This document shows positions 50,234 through 63,400 of a stretch of DNA of 64,000 bases, in pieces. Positions within the stretch are counted from its first letter, which is position 1. The number at the start of each line of letters is the position of its first letter. The translations under genes were made by a program, and so were the position numbers. The stretch covers positions 630,532 to 694,531 of the forward strand of contig NW_019091379.1 in the NCBI RefSeq assembly GCF_001949145.1, read 5' to 3'. The notes beneath the pieces are model-generated. The model was not told where the DNA came from, made no database searches, and was given only the letters and a program-made list of their open reading frames with translations. The stretch is from Acanthaster planci (Eukaryota > Echinodermata > Asteroidea > Valvatida > Acanthasteridae).

Positions 50234-53200
50234 GTGATTTACCTGCAAACATTACCATATGTAGTACTTCCACAATGTAAAATTTTAGGTGTTACGTAAT
50301 GTCAGTGTTGTCGGTGGAAATAGCTGTGACGGGGAGGCGTGGTGATGTCGACGAAATCCCGACGTTGAGAATGAATTCTGGATGATAACTGTAAAAGGAA
50401 ACACGTTGCGTCCGTGATGCATCTGTGAAGATAGCAATTTGGGGATGGATGGTGACGGAAACATCGCCAATCGGGCAAGCAGATCAAAGTTTATACAACT
50501 GGACGAAACGTCCGGCGAGAGCGGCCTTGGCAAGCTGGGGAGTTCACTTCTCAATTTAGCCCATGCATAAGCGTGCGGCATAATGAACTATGCACGCAGT
50601 CTTGTAACCACACGGTGTCCGGACACTGTCCAAGGGCCTCCTCCAAATGTAAAACACCTACTGGTCTGTGTGTCTATTCGATTTTCTGTTCTGTCGAGTT
50701 TTTCAAGGAATCTGCTACTTTGTACAGGCCTTTTCTCTCACCTCAGGTATTTTAACGCTGAATCTTATTCGGGCATCTCTCTGACTATACGGTAGAAATT
50801 GAGGACATTGGTAACATTCGACTCTAATTAATTTCTTCGTTCGATCAACAACATAATTTCACGTCCCACGCTGCTTATGAACCCTTGTAGTGGCCCCAGA
50901 TAGGCATAACTGCTTGATACCCGACCACGTCTATAAATCCAAACAGAAAAATAACCACTTCAATAGAGAGAAGTGCAATGGAATGTTTCACGCCGGTGAG
51001 ATGTCTGCCCTACTTACCACAAATCTGCTGATATAACTGTAAGAAAATAAATCTATTGCCCGTTCCAACTGAAATACAAAAAGCAATAACACAAATCCTC
51101 AAAATAACTTCAACACGGGCAGAGTATTTACTGCACCTCTACCACTGTTTTGTGTGTCAAAATACCTCTCCCGCTGGTCCCCCGCTCCTTTCAAAACGCG
51201 ACATTCTTGCACGAGACGGCATTGTCAAGAGCGAACAAGGCGACATTCAGTACCAGCAGTTCCGTCCTACCAAAGGTCGCACGAGATGCGGGAGGCGAAC
51301 AATTAAATGCAAAGTTCTGGCAGATTTGAAAAGGCCGTGATTCCAAAGAGAAGTTAAAGCCGACGTCTGGGATCGAGCTGAAGTTTGCTTCAGGCCACCG
51401 TCTGACGCATGCCGTTCCGCTTACCCGCGTGCTTGGCACGCACGACCCACGCAAGCCGCCGTTGTAGCGTGAAAAGGTACAAAAAATACAGACCCAGACG
51501 AGTGGTACCGCTGTATTCAAATCAGCCCTTAACCCCCTGGGGTGGTATGTATGGACCCTAGATCCCCCACACCACAAGTTCTTTACTTGATGCAGTCGAT
51601 TGAACGGGAGTCTTTTTTTACACCCTCCTTTTCCTGCTGTTTTGTGTGACGTTTTCTTTTACTGCCAAGCAATGGCATGTAGGCTAAGTTCGTTGTGAAG
51701 GAAAATAAATAACCTAAGCAACAACAAATTCCTCATAACATGCGATGAAAATCGTTTTTAGCAAACGTACCTTCAAAAGTTTAAAAAAAAATGTGGAAAT
51801 GGCAGAACTACCTTTAATACTGGCAAATCGACGAACGATTTGGACACAATAACCCTGGAAACTATTTGAAATTAGTTTCAAGTTGGGAAAACGAGAGATA
51901 GCAACAGACTGAGCGCATTTGAGAACTTTCAGCAGACGTGTTGCCCAATCTCGATTGGGTTTCTCAAGCGACCTCTGACAGAAAAGTGACACACACGGCA
52001 ACTGCAAGAAGGTCTGTCGACCTCTCACTCACTGCAGACAGCTATCGCTGAGGGCATGTTTTATTTGAATTCTACGACACTGTATCCGAGAAAGATATGA
52101 GCTCAGCCGTCCCTTGTGATCCTATACGTCAGGTGCAAGGTGCTACTTATCACTACACAGTCTCATCTTTGACTTGGGTCCAAACGTAGACCCAAGTTAA
52201 TTTGACAATGCCCCAGGTGTCTGTGTTTTCACTGCGATAGACTCATATCCGTTTATGGTCTCCTTATCAGAACTGGCCAAGGCGTGTGGGAGTTTTGTCG
52301 GCAATTAAACACTCTTGAACCTACCTTAAAACCCTAAAAGAGCCGGGTTATTTTGGGCCCATCTCACAGCAAGGGGGAATGCTCCCCCCTCCACCCAAGA
52401 ACTCTGCTGTGCCTCGCTCGATTTTTTTTTGAACTTGGCATGCATATAAAGACACTGTTTATCATTACATGCCTGAAGTTGGAACTCAACTTGGCCTTCA
52501 GTTTTGTTGATACGGTCATTTGGAGTTCAAGGCTACATGCTTGCCAACTAGTGTACATTGAACCGCAGTGGGAAAAAAAATTGGGGCTGACCCGTCAAAA
52601 AAATGCGCGCTGCACAAGAGCGGTATGTCAGATTTTTACAAACTTAGTGTCAAAATGACCGCATGAGTTACTCGAAAAACTCCTTAAGGCTCAACTCCTG
52701 AAAACTGTGGCAATATTGGGAAAACATTCAAAGCGGAGGCTAATTCCGCCCCGGCTCAATTAGGGTTAGGTATATTTTTCTTTAGGCTTGACTTTTCGGA
52801 CAGACAACACTATGCATGTAAATGTTAATCCGAACTGCCCGGATAAAGTGGGGGAAGGAGGTTAAAAGCCAAAACAACAACAACAACAACAACAACAGCA
52901 ACTGAATCCGAGGAAGATCACTTGTCGTTCATATACGCAGCGTGAATTTTGACAGAATTAAACGCTCTTAAGCTCAACCAAGCGGGAAGTTTCCTGAAGT
53001 TGTCTTTCCAGACAACCAGACAAACATTTCCCGAAAACAAGCCAGGTCACTTCCGGTTGCCATTGTTTTGCGACTCCACTGTCCACTGAAGTGCCTTGCT
53101 TTTCCACAAAAAAACCCATTTTCAAAGGAAGAAGCCTATCGTACCAACTGTGGTTTTTCCAAGGTAAAAAGAGAAGGATCTTGCCTCTCCTTTGTTCTTA

Positions 53201-54559
53201 TATAATGGCGCCTTCCGTGTTATTGCTGTCGACATTTTCTGGTCGTTGCTTCTGTTGTCACGAAACCTTTGAAACAAAGAACATCTCCCACGCTGGCGTT
53301 CCGTTGCTCACCCCCCCACCCTTTCAGGAAACTGGCAAAGGGTAAAGACATTGTCAAGCCTTCATCAGATCACAGATTTCAAAACATACCGCTCAACACT
53401 TCGACGTGCGCACGGTATGTGCCCACTGAATGTACACATACACGTATGTACAGTACATGCGTGGATATCGGATAAGGACAAGTTACCCACAATGCCTTGC
53501 GCGTCGATCGCTAGTTCCTTCACAACGAGGGTTAAACACATTTGCCCTTCCCAGCTCCCTGTTACGGCGGTATTTGGGGGGCGAACGAAAAGCTGCCAAT
53601 GGTTGTAAACAGCGAATGATTACTACCGATCAATCAGATCGAAGTATGGAAGGCCACCAGGGTTTTTGCAGTTAACCGCCCGTGCTTACTTTGAACACAG
53701 GTACGGGTTACAAAAAGTACAGGAAACGTGTCGGGCGTGCTGCGGGAAACATGATCTCGGAGGTCACATGAACCAATTTCTCACATTTCAAAAGATCTTA
53801 GCACATGCAAACTTGCCAAGGAATGAAAAATTTGTAATTTCTCCAGGTTCTACCCATGTGCACATTTTTGTACTCTTCAATGGGACAGTACAACACAACA
53901 CGAACCGAGAGGATGGCGGGCTTTATAATCGAAGCAAAATTGTATGAGCCATGGTTAACTCTGGCGACTTGTATACGGGGAACCAACAAAAACCGCACTG
54001 TGCACAACTGCTTAACTATTTCTACACTGGTGTTTGATAAGCTGTCTACTCTGAACAATGAGTTAAGACCAACAGTACTGTCTTTTGGGAATGTCACCTA
54101 TTGTAGGAAACACAAACCGACGCACCTACTTTTTTTTCTCAGTATGTACATTGTACATTCAATCTCCCAGGTGCCGATTTTGGTCGCCGTGGGCGGTTAC
54201 TGGCAAGTAACCATTTGATACAATAAAGCGGCGTTCAGTCGCTGAAAACGTGCATATGACATCATTCGCGGCACCAGTAAAGCTCCAAATCTAGTCAGAT
54301 ACCTCCTGATTGGTCAAATGTTTACGTGACTGGCAGGCGATTGGAAATGACGTCATAACTCCGCCCCTGACTAGTCTATAGCGCATGAACGTTCCGCTGC
54401 ACGCATGCGCAATGCAATGGTAACGTGTATTCTGAAAGAGGAAAGGGCCACAGTTTGTATGTTCAGCCCCACGTCGGCAGAGCGACGGGGGTCTCTTGAT
54501 AGCTTTATTCAGAGTCGTGCCATGAGCAGGAGTATGAATAGGCCTTTTGCGAGTTGACT
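50234..54559. other. Intergenic, nothing recognised
   Basis: Contains an (AAC)8 microsatellite at 52873-52896 and a C run near 53310. No gene is recognised; a 128-codon minus frame at 51191-51577 has no domain. Confidence 0.4.
52873..52896. repeat. (AAC)8 microsatellite
   Basis: Eight uninterrupted AAC units, followed by AGCAAC. Confidence 0.95.
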
Positions 54560-54873
54560 AAAATCTGGCACACTGAGTTCTTCAAATTTGCGTGAACACA
54601 ACACTTTGAATTCTCCGAGTCCATACTAAACACTGTTGCTATACCTCGTGATTCGGGGCAAGCTTTTGATTAGTTACATAAGAGACTCCAGTGCAACAAT
54701 ACACTAATCTCAATGGATAAGAAAGGTACAAAGGAACCAGTCCATTCCAGAGATGGTGGTCGCTATGCAAAAGCTTGCCCCGAATCCACAAGGTATGGCA
54801 ACAGCGCCTTTAGTCTGGGGAATTCGAATCTTTATGTCTATGTGCAGTCAGATAACTCAGTGTACCAGATTTT
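54560..54873. mobile_element. Fold-back element, 314 bp
   Basis: The ends read AAAATCTGG(C/T)ACACTGAGTT in inverted orientation. Inner arms also pair: GAATTCTCC with GGGGAATTC, and GTTGCTATACC..GATTCGGGGCAAGC near 54632 with its inverse near 54770. The arms cover most of the element and leave a ~95 bp loop. No clear target duplication is visible. The short open frame inside it is not credible. Confidence 0.85.
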
Positions 54874-57800
54874 ATTCAGATTTAGCTCGCAAATGGCTTA
54901 TTGACACATGGTAAGCATCGGAATATGCCTTCGGCAGTGCACTCTACCGGATGCACGTCAGTATAGTACACTGAGTACTATTTTCCTGTATTATAATCAG
55001 CTCGGCATACGGGCATTCATTTCATTGTCAGGGCAATGAAATAGAAAGAAAAAATACCATCACGATTAAGAGTTGTGTCGTTAAACCATTTTAGGATATT
55101 GGGTTTAAGCAGCTTATCCGTGGTGCATGCAACGTGCCGTCAGTTACTATTGGCAGTAATGTTTCTGTCCTTTTTATACAACCAATAGGGGGCGCAACTG
55201 AGATGCAGCTGCCCTGTATAACATGAACAGACCACGTCAAAAATTCTTTGCGGCATGAAACGAGGGCGCTCCCCATCCATGTTGCGAGATGAAAATGAGT
55301 CCCTGTACTGAAAATCAGTGGTTGAAAAACCAGAACAGGGTCTGCGCGATGTAGGAAGACCGATTCCCGGTGGAGTCGCTCACTGAAAGCTGCCACAAGG
55401 AAAGCTGAGAGAAGCCGCTAAAGCGCTGTCTTTATCCCAGGAAAATCACAGTACATTGTCGATACCTCCGACTGAAACTTGAAAAATTTTAGGTTCAGGA
55501 TTACACTGACTATTCCTCTGAGGCTACGGATTTGTAAAATGACGAAGCCTCGGCGTTTGGGTGGCATGTAATCAGCACGAAGCGCCTTCGAAGACCTTTT
55601 CGAAATACAGTGTAATGGAGTAGAAACTGTATCGGGCATGCAACCTGGTTGCAGTGGTCTTTCTCCTTTGACATTAATTTTCTTATCGGTGCATTCGACC
55701 GAAAAATCTAGGGATGAAAATGTAACTATGTCTTAAATGGAAGCTTGCCAAGAGCAGTGGATACTATCAACCGTGAGACCGTTAACGTCAATGAAAGGGA
55801 CTTGTTAATCTGGAGACTTGGCAGCTTGCTAATTATCAGGCCTGACCTTTTCAGTTTTCCGCACTGGCAAACTGTTCAGACGTGCAGTGGAACTCCACTA
55901 AGCCTGTCAAAACACACGCGCGCCACAACACAGCTTTAAAAACCCGCCGTGGCTTCCAAAAAAGATGACTATAATATGACTAGTCGACTAGTCATACTAT
56001 CCACCTGTCGATCTCCATAACCACGATCAGTGCATCTCACCATTAGATCTCCATTATAACATCCGGTCCAACTACCCACAGGTAGAAACAATTAAAGCTT
56101 TTAAATTAACATGTTACCCTTCGAAGCTGACTGGTTATTTATTACAATGGGTGCCCGAATAGCGTAACAAGTTTCGTTTCATTACGTGGTATCGAGGCCA
56201 TAAGAGGAAACATAGGAATTCGGACGAGCTGGCTTGCGACGCGTCGTGGAGTTGGATTAACAAAACATCGAGGTTACTTTTTTTCTTACCTATTTCAGCC
56301 TGTTTGCTGTTGGGGAAAGGATCCATTCTGGAAGTTATTTAATTCATTGCCCTATTTTTTGGCCCCGGAGTTTGCCTTAATCGGGGGGGGGGATTCTTTA
56401 ACATGACAGTCTTGGTTCAATTGCGGCTCTGCAGGGTTCCTGCACAGGGCGCCCTCTCGCACTCAATAGCAAGCTAGAGGGCGCGAATTGCGGGGCGCCA
56501 CCTTCAAACATCGAGTAAAGAAGTAAAATCACACTCCTCCCCGTCACAAACTCTTGGAACGAAAGCTGCTTAATTAAATGGTGTGAAACCCAAACAAAGA
56601 TGTGCTGGGGCACCATATAAAAGCAGGAGTATTGCCTGAGATTGGCATCTCTACGGAGGAGACCCATTTTCAAATAAATTGAAACATGGAGCTTGTACAT
56701 ATATTCGGAGTGATAATATTGTTTGGAGTTGGCCTACACGTGAATTCGGTATAATTCAGTGCCAGAGGCATTTCCAGGGCAATGACAAACACACCTTTCA
56801 ACCTGCGATTCCGAACAGCACCCATAATCGACCCTAACACAAGTCCATTTTGCGCTTTAATTTGCATAACCTCGTAAGAAATGGTTCAACACGATGACGG
56901 GTACTGCTGTAGATTTCGGTGTCAAGACCGACCCGGAGTCACCGCAGCAATACCCCCAAAAGGATCGGAGGCCTGCGTGTAAAGGACCCCTCTGTAGCTC
57001 GTCATACAGTCGATGGGAAAATGAAACACCCTTCAACCTTTCTACCATTGCTTTCACGCAACAAATATTTACTAAACGTTTCCAAGACTACACATTACAA
57101 AGGGTGCCTGTTTGGGGCACAACATTCAGCTTGCCGATTCCAATGGAATCGATGAAGCATCTTGGCAAGTTCCTGTATGCCTTTTCTAAACCATTTCCGT
57201 CTAAGTGAAAGGCAATTGAGTTACCAGGACTGCATATAAGCCAGCGCCGAGTGTATTTTTAGTCCATTGTTCGTAAGTACACCTGTTCTAAAGATAACGG
57301 AAGTTTTACCGCACTGTGCGAAATCCACGCAACAAATGCAAATAATTATACATGAACAGAATGGTACTTACTTTCAAGTACTTTCCTCGCAGCCTTGGTC
57401 CTCAACAGGTAGGCCTAGCTGATATCTTGTGAGTCCCAACCAACAACGTTTCTTCCTATCTACAGTACATGTATATAATATCTGTCCTACTTCTACATAC
57501 CTGCATGCCTAAGGCCTGTGATAGACACAAACAAGTTGGTAATTAATTTCTTTTGAACCTAATGAAATGGAAATTCTAACAAACGGCCACAAAAATCTTC
57601 CAGTATTCTTACTGCTTTTATTTATCAAAATCCATTAAGCTCCCCAGCCGACTAATGAGTGAAAAAGTTGAAAATAATTACTGCAAAAAATTCAATTCAT
57701 ATTTCACAAATTCTGTTGATTATTTGCTGTTCAACCATTAAGCCTAACGTCTGTACAAAACAAAGCATCAATTATATCCACTCATAATTGATTGTATAAA

Positions 57801-58817
57801 CCACAACCCTGTGCACATGAAAGAAAACAAGTGAAATAGCAGTACTGTTTAAACGGCGAATTTATACATAAATCAGCATTTCTTTTTATCCCATGCAAAA
57901 GTGTAACGACAGGATTACTTATGAGAAAAAAATTTGTGCACACCTGTGGCATAGCCAGTGTTCTCTCCACAGACGGTGAGGGGGAGGGGACGAAACTGTG
58001 GGGTGCCCAGAACTGGTTAAAGGTGTTAACTATGGGATGTGCTTCAAAGTAATAGTTTCCAGTTTAAGCACTAATTAATGTTACAATTTATTGCAAATGA
58101 CTCCAAATAACTGCAATGTAATGTTTACATTTAGCTCTCTTCCAATGGGGACGACAATTTTTCATTGGAGGGGGGAGGGGCAAGCATAGCATGTCACGGT
58201 GAAATAGTTTTTAAATTCAGCATTTTCCAAAAATACTTTAACTAAAACCATGTCACATGCCACAACTGTCTAGGATTCGAATGCAATTTATCCAGCTAAG
58301 CTTTTGTCTGGAAGTTACTGGTCGAAAATGTGTAGTACACACAGTGATGTCTGAATTAAAATATCAGGATGCAAATTATATATAACGGTTTGCCCGTACC
58401 CAACGTATATTAATACATCTTGAAAATATCAGGATGCAATTTCCCAACCCAGTATGAAAAATATACATGTAACAACTTACATTATTGTTCAGGTTTACAT
58501 TGAATCTTGTAAAAATGGTATGGTCTGCACTCTCTTTTTTCCGCACATGTACATGTACAAACATCTGACAAGAACAATCATAAAGGCACGCTAAAACACC
58601 CAAGTTTCTAGTTTTAACAAGTTCACCCATGATGTTTTAAAAGGTGACGTAGGCTTGGTAAGGTTCTAGGTCCTATTGGTTGACTCTAAACAGCCCAAAA
58701 TTTCCCTTGAATATTAATTCAAGTATTCATTCATGCAATTGCAAGTTTCACCCACATCAGATGAAGAGAAGCAGGTTGCTTTCAGCAGTGACATCAAACT
58801 TAAACTAGAAAAACTGT
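54874..58817. other. Intergenic, nothing recognised, small palindromes
   Basis: A 22-bp perfect palindrome (TATGACTAGTC and its complement) lies at about 55971-55992. A GCGCCCTCT..AGAGGGCGC hairpin lies at 56449-56484. TAGGCCTA occurs at 57410. No gene is recognised; a 104-codon plus frame at 56894-57208 has no domain. Confidence 0.4.
56449..56484. repeat. Hairpin with GCGCCCTCT arms
   Basis: Nine-base perfect arms, GCGCCCTCT and AGAGGGCGC, around an 18-base loop. Related GAGGGCGC strings occur elsewhere in the window (for example near 37697), so this may be the end of a dispersed element. Confidence 0.6.
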
Positions 58818-58965
58818 CATTCTAATGGCTTGACAGCCGACTTCTCATTCTAATGGCTTGACAGCCGACTTCTCATTCTAATGGCTTGACAGCCGACTTC
58901 TCATTCTAATGGCTTGACAGCCGACTTCTCATTCTAATGGCTTGACAGCCAACTTCTCATTCCAA
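58818..58965. repeat. 28-bp minisatellite, 5 copies, downstream of the kinase-like gene
   Basis: Five head-to-tail copies of a 28-bp unit starting CATTCTAATGGCTTGACAGC run from 58818 to 58957, followed by a partial unit. The first four are identical; the fifth has CCAACTTC in place of CCGACTTC. There are no spacers, so this is a minisatellite and not a CRISPR array. Confidence 0.95.
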
Positions 58966-59890
58966 CAGCACTTCTGAAATGAAACAATCCAATACCTCCG
59001 GCACCAAAAAATACACAAAGTTAACAAAATTTAACAAAACGATTTACTAACGAAAGCACCTTTTACATTCAAATGAGGCATATGAACATCATTGCACGCA
59101 ATTTTTATTTATTCTCTGTACCTTTCAGAAAGAAAAGTGTCCATCAATGCAAGTCACTGAGGTGTAATTATTAACCACTCAACACCTGTAAAACCACAAT
59201 GTCCAATTAATTACAAGCAGAATTTTTCTGCACAGCAAATGTAAGGCCTGCTTTCTGGAAAGCTGCAGTGACATTTAAAACTGTTCATGAGTGTTCTTTG
59301 GATCCTGATGGCAGACGACACAGAACAGCCACACCACAATAACCTTGATTTCTCAGGCACATGGGAGAAATCATCAACGCAAGTCAAGTCCACATGACCA
59401 GGAGTAAGAACTTCTATCAAGCAGTTGCATTCATGCAGGACTCAGGTATTAATAATTAGCCACGAAACAATCCCCCAAACAGCCTGAACTCTCCTTTTGG
59501 AGGGCAAACTGACAAGATGACTACTACTTTTCCGGTTGCTGCCAGTTTCTTCACGAACGAAACGAGACAGAGGCTGAGGTTTCAGCATGTTAAGCTCACA
59601 AGGCATTTCGGGAAGTGTAGATGTGTAGAAAATGATTCAAAGGGAGGCAGGAAATCTGACTAAGGCTGGTAATTCATTCTAAACAGCCCAAAGCTAGAGA
59701 GTGTTTCATTCATTTACAGGACCACTGGCTTGCAAGATTTGCTGCATCATGGTAAAAGCAGCATTGGGCGGTAATGGCTAAACTTTGCCACCTCAGAATT
59801 AGACAGACAACATTGCACCTTTTGTTCTAATCCTTTAAATCACATCCTGCAAGGCCCCAAATTCAAGGAAGATGACGAAGGGCTTCAATT
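58966..59890. other. 3' flank of the kinase-like gene, no feature recognised
   Basis: AT-rich sequence between the 28-bp minisatellite and the candidate poly(A) signal. It could hold an alternative longer 3' UTR of the minus-strand gene (second AATAAA near 59105). No conserved reading frame is seen. Confidence 0.5.
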
Positions 59891-59896
59891 TTTATT
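59891..59896 (-). terminator. Candidate poly(A) signal of the kinase-like gene
   Basis: The minus strand reads AATAAA here, about 420 nt downstream of the stop codon. It is the first such hexamer I find after the stop, and I find no ATTAAA before it. This would give a 3' UTR of roughly 440 nt. It is a short motif in AT-rich DNA, so it is only a candidate; another AATAAA lies near 59105. Confidence 0.35.
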
Positions 59897-60313
59897 GGTC
59901 AACTTCCTAACAAAATGCATGTATGTGGTTTCGTTTCTTTCCTGGCTCTTAGGAAAGATGGAGTTGAACCTTCTCTCTATCTTCTGAGAGAAATTGAATG
60001 CTCTCAAGACAGGATACTGTTAAAATCGTCTACTTTTTTCAGACAGAACTTCAGGCTATCACTTCTAAACTTCAGCGACCTATCTCAGGCAGTTTTGGAC
60101 AGCTCATTTACGCAAGAAGTACACCATAGACTATGTAATTTTAAAACCACATAGCCTACTCAAACAATTGCACAGTTCAGCAGTGAAATACATGAACAAA
60201 ATATTCAAACAGATGCCCTGCCTACTGGATGGGTTTTACATGAACAGAAAAATGATGAAGGAAGGGCACTCCCTCTGTCAACATCATTGGCCATCATTTC
60301 TGAAATCGCACCT

Positions 60314-60471
60314 TCAGCTTCTCATGTATCCTCTTCCGGTCGCTTCAAGGAGTCGCTTCAGAATGTTGGCAGACTGTATTCTCTGGCCAGGAGCAGACTC
60401 AAACACGCAGCTGTAGAGGAGGTTGGACATGTTGGGCTCAAGGATTTCTGGTATGTCATGCAGCAGACCCA
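60314..60471 (-). CDS. Kinase-like gene, terminal coding exon (51 codons plus stop)
   Basis: The acceptor is a pyrimidine-rich tract ending GCCAG at 60472. The exon starts at 60471 with TG, which completes a valine codon begun in the previous exon. It then reads GLLHDIPEILEPNMSNLLY, a further cysteine-containing helix, and ILKRLLEATGRGYMRS, ending in TGA at 60316-60314. The placement rests on the matching splice phase, the coding-like composition and the similarity of the LLHDIPE..LLYSC..ESAPGQR pattern to the C-terminal helices of the family. Larger plus-strand frames over this stretch are antisense shadows. Confidence 0.78.
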
Positions 60472-63400
60472 CTGGCAACAGAATAAAATGCAGTTTCAGA
60501 AATTACAAGTTTCTCACTTTCGATGCAAAAGGAGATCTTGCCAGCACAGCACGGTTTCTTCAGTATCATCTAAAAGATTTCCAGGAGGCTTTCACAGGAA
60601 TCACTCATCAACTCAATATAAACAGATATATAAAATAAATTCCAAGTGCAACAAACAAAGTAATTATGCCTCTCTGGGAACTGTTGGAGAGAAAGAAAAA
60701 TACAAGCCTCAAAGCCAGTATCTCTGCATTCCTGTGGTTCTGTGGTTGGAGTGGAGGAGAAACTCGGGGTGGGGAGTGCATTTCATCTGGGAGTAAGTAT
60801 TGCTATCAAGCACCTCCTACTAATGTACCCAAGTCACTTTTCAACTGCCACAGAGAGGAAGTGGTGAAACTTATAAACCCTTTCTCCGGGTCTGGTCCTT
60901 GTCAAGACTGTCAAACAAAACTCAAAGATCCTCATGGGAGCAACATTACAGGAAATTGACAAATTTTCTTCCCAGTCCCCCACGTGACCAGTAGAGTGGT
61001 TGCAGGAGAGAACCTAATGGTACAGTGTACTCTACTTTGTCTTGGGGCTGCTATGTGAACTCGAAAATTGACTAAACTTATTCACCACATGAAAATATGT
61101 GCACATGCAGTTGCGGCATTTTCCCCTTATCTAGCCAACAGCACAATTGTAATCCAGCTCGCCTACTATAGACATTTTTGTGTTTTGTTTGGTTAGGAAC
61201 GTTGCCTTCATCAACAGTGCGACCAATAGAGGTTCTGCTTGGCAGCCAGCTTTCTGGTAACTACTTTCGTTGCAGAGGGATAGCATAAAAAGGTCTACTC
61301 CACTGTATCCCTGTGGAACAAGAACTCTTACCAGAAAAATGGCTACTATGCACAATCTCTATTTTCACAACTCCCAAACCTTGGAAGAGGATTTTAAAGA
61401 AAAGAGAAATTCTCCATTTTGGAAGCTCCCATTCCAAAACCTGAGCACCGTATCTAAGCGCTGGTCAAAATCAGGAGCATTTGCAAGCAGGTACCTCGGG
61501 GAAGGACAGCAGTTACCCACTGGGGGCGGCGATTGAACATGACTCCCCTTTACCATGCCAGGGGCCCTCCCACTCAGTCACAACATGCAAGATCAAGGCC
61601 GCCGCATCCTCACTCACCTGTTGAAACTTGTTTCTCTTTCTCATCGTAAAAGTGGCGCAGGTACTTGGTGGAGTCCAGGTCTGAGAGGAGCTTGTGGCAG
61701 GCAAACAGCAGCATCACCTGTGAGTACTGTGGGACAACCCTGCAATCCTGCCCACCAGTCTGGAAGAGGCTCTTGGTGAATGTGACGAAGCACTCCTCGT
61801 CACATGCTGACTTGTGCTTCTGGCCTGAATCCAAAAGACATTTAGTGATGTAAAGTTGAATGTCCTCAACGGAGCATAACCCTGAAAAAGTTTGAAATTG
61901 AGTGCGCCTAAATACTTGCCAAAGAAAACTGAACTTTTTTTTTAGTCTGAATAATTTCAGTTTATTAATATTAACAATTTTAAATAATTCCAAAATTAAG
62001 GTTCTCATACTGCACCGGGTGAACTCCACAACCTCATCTGGTGACTGGATCTGCCAGAATCCATTACCATTGTTACACTGGGAAGATGTAATGATGTGTC
62101 CACAAGCTCAAGCCTGAGGTTTAGGAATGTATTAGCTTGACACAAGTGACTGCAGTGCGATTTTAGAAATGGCACCTTCTCGGATTGGGCTGTATACAGT
62201 CAAGTCTTCTAAAGACCAAGCAAGTCCTCACAGGATTAAACAAGTCCTCACAAGACCAAGCAAGTCCTCACAGGACCAAACAAGCCCTCAAAAGACCAAA
62301 CAAGCCCTCAAAAGACCAAGCAAGTCCTCACAGGATTAAACAAGTCCTCACAAGACCAAGCAAGTCCTCACAGGACCAAACAAGTCCTCACAAGACCAAG
62401 CAAGTCCATCATAAGTTATTTCAAGTCCATCATCCTAATATGAAGCTCAAAGCCAAGCTACTGAAATGAGGTTTGTGACTTACGCATTAATAAAAGCACT
62501 CTGGTGTCACTGTTTATTTCTTATTACTTTCAACATATAGTGTACACCATTGGTTAAATTCCCTAACCCGGACTACCGCATAATCCTGAATTATCTTACT
62601 TGAAAGAAAGTAGGCCTAAATGACAGCCTCAATCAGTCTCTAAAATCTACCGCATACTACCGCATAATCCTGAATTATCTTACTTGAAAGAAAGTAGGCC
62701 TAAATGACAGCCTCAATCAGTCTGTAAAATCTGTCCACCCAGAATGCTGTAGTTTTCCAGAAAACAGAAATTTTGTTCTTTTGTTTTTACGATGGTCGGC
62801 TGACCATTGTATAAGAGTTCATTTCACTTTGCACATCACATTCTTTAAAAGGTGCCACTTTTAATTTCTTGTGTGTAGTGTTTGCAGATGTTGTGGGAGT
62901 TTCCATTTACGAATGGATAAACCTAAAAGCAGCTCAAAATATAAGGAAACTCACCAAAAGCACTGGAAACTGAAATTATAGAAACGTGAGTGTATAAGGT
63001 GTAATGTAGAAAATAAATTGGATCAGTGTGAAGTTACGGTAAATTTCATTCAAGGAAAGGATTTTCTTAATGCGAAAACTTTGCCAATTCAAAATCACCC
63101 CTAGAGCATAATGGTATGATCTAAATATGATGGCTGTCTCCAAGCAGAATGGTGAAAAGGATTTTTGTCAACAAAAAGTATGATTTCCACATGTTAAACC
63201 TACTATGTTTCAAGACACAATGATACTTCTTTGCTTATAATTATTAGTGAATCAACTAAGAATGGCGTTTTTAGACTTTCATTGATGTGGAAAGTGATGT
63301 GAAAGTGCGGTCACAAGAATGCTTGCGCGTGCAGTGCATTATCATATATATAGGCCTACTTGACTGTGTTCCTGGATGAAGTTTTTTCATGAATCTGCAA

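Noticed and set aside
52757-52770. Telomere-like TTAGGGTTAGG
   Set aside because: Fewer than two full units; expected by chance.
58818-58965. CRISPR-like array
   Set aside because: Units are directly adjacent with no variable spacers, and the genome is eukaryotic.
60287-60796. 169-codon plus-strand frame, the longest real-base frame in the window
   Set aside because: It runs antisense to the terminal exon of the kinase-like gene and into intron sequence; the minus strand has the splice-consistent, family-like reading.
62185-62469. 94-codon repetitive open frame with QDQASPHR-type repeats
   Set aside because: It is a by-product of a stop-free 20-bp minisatellite inside an intron.
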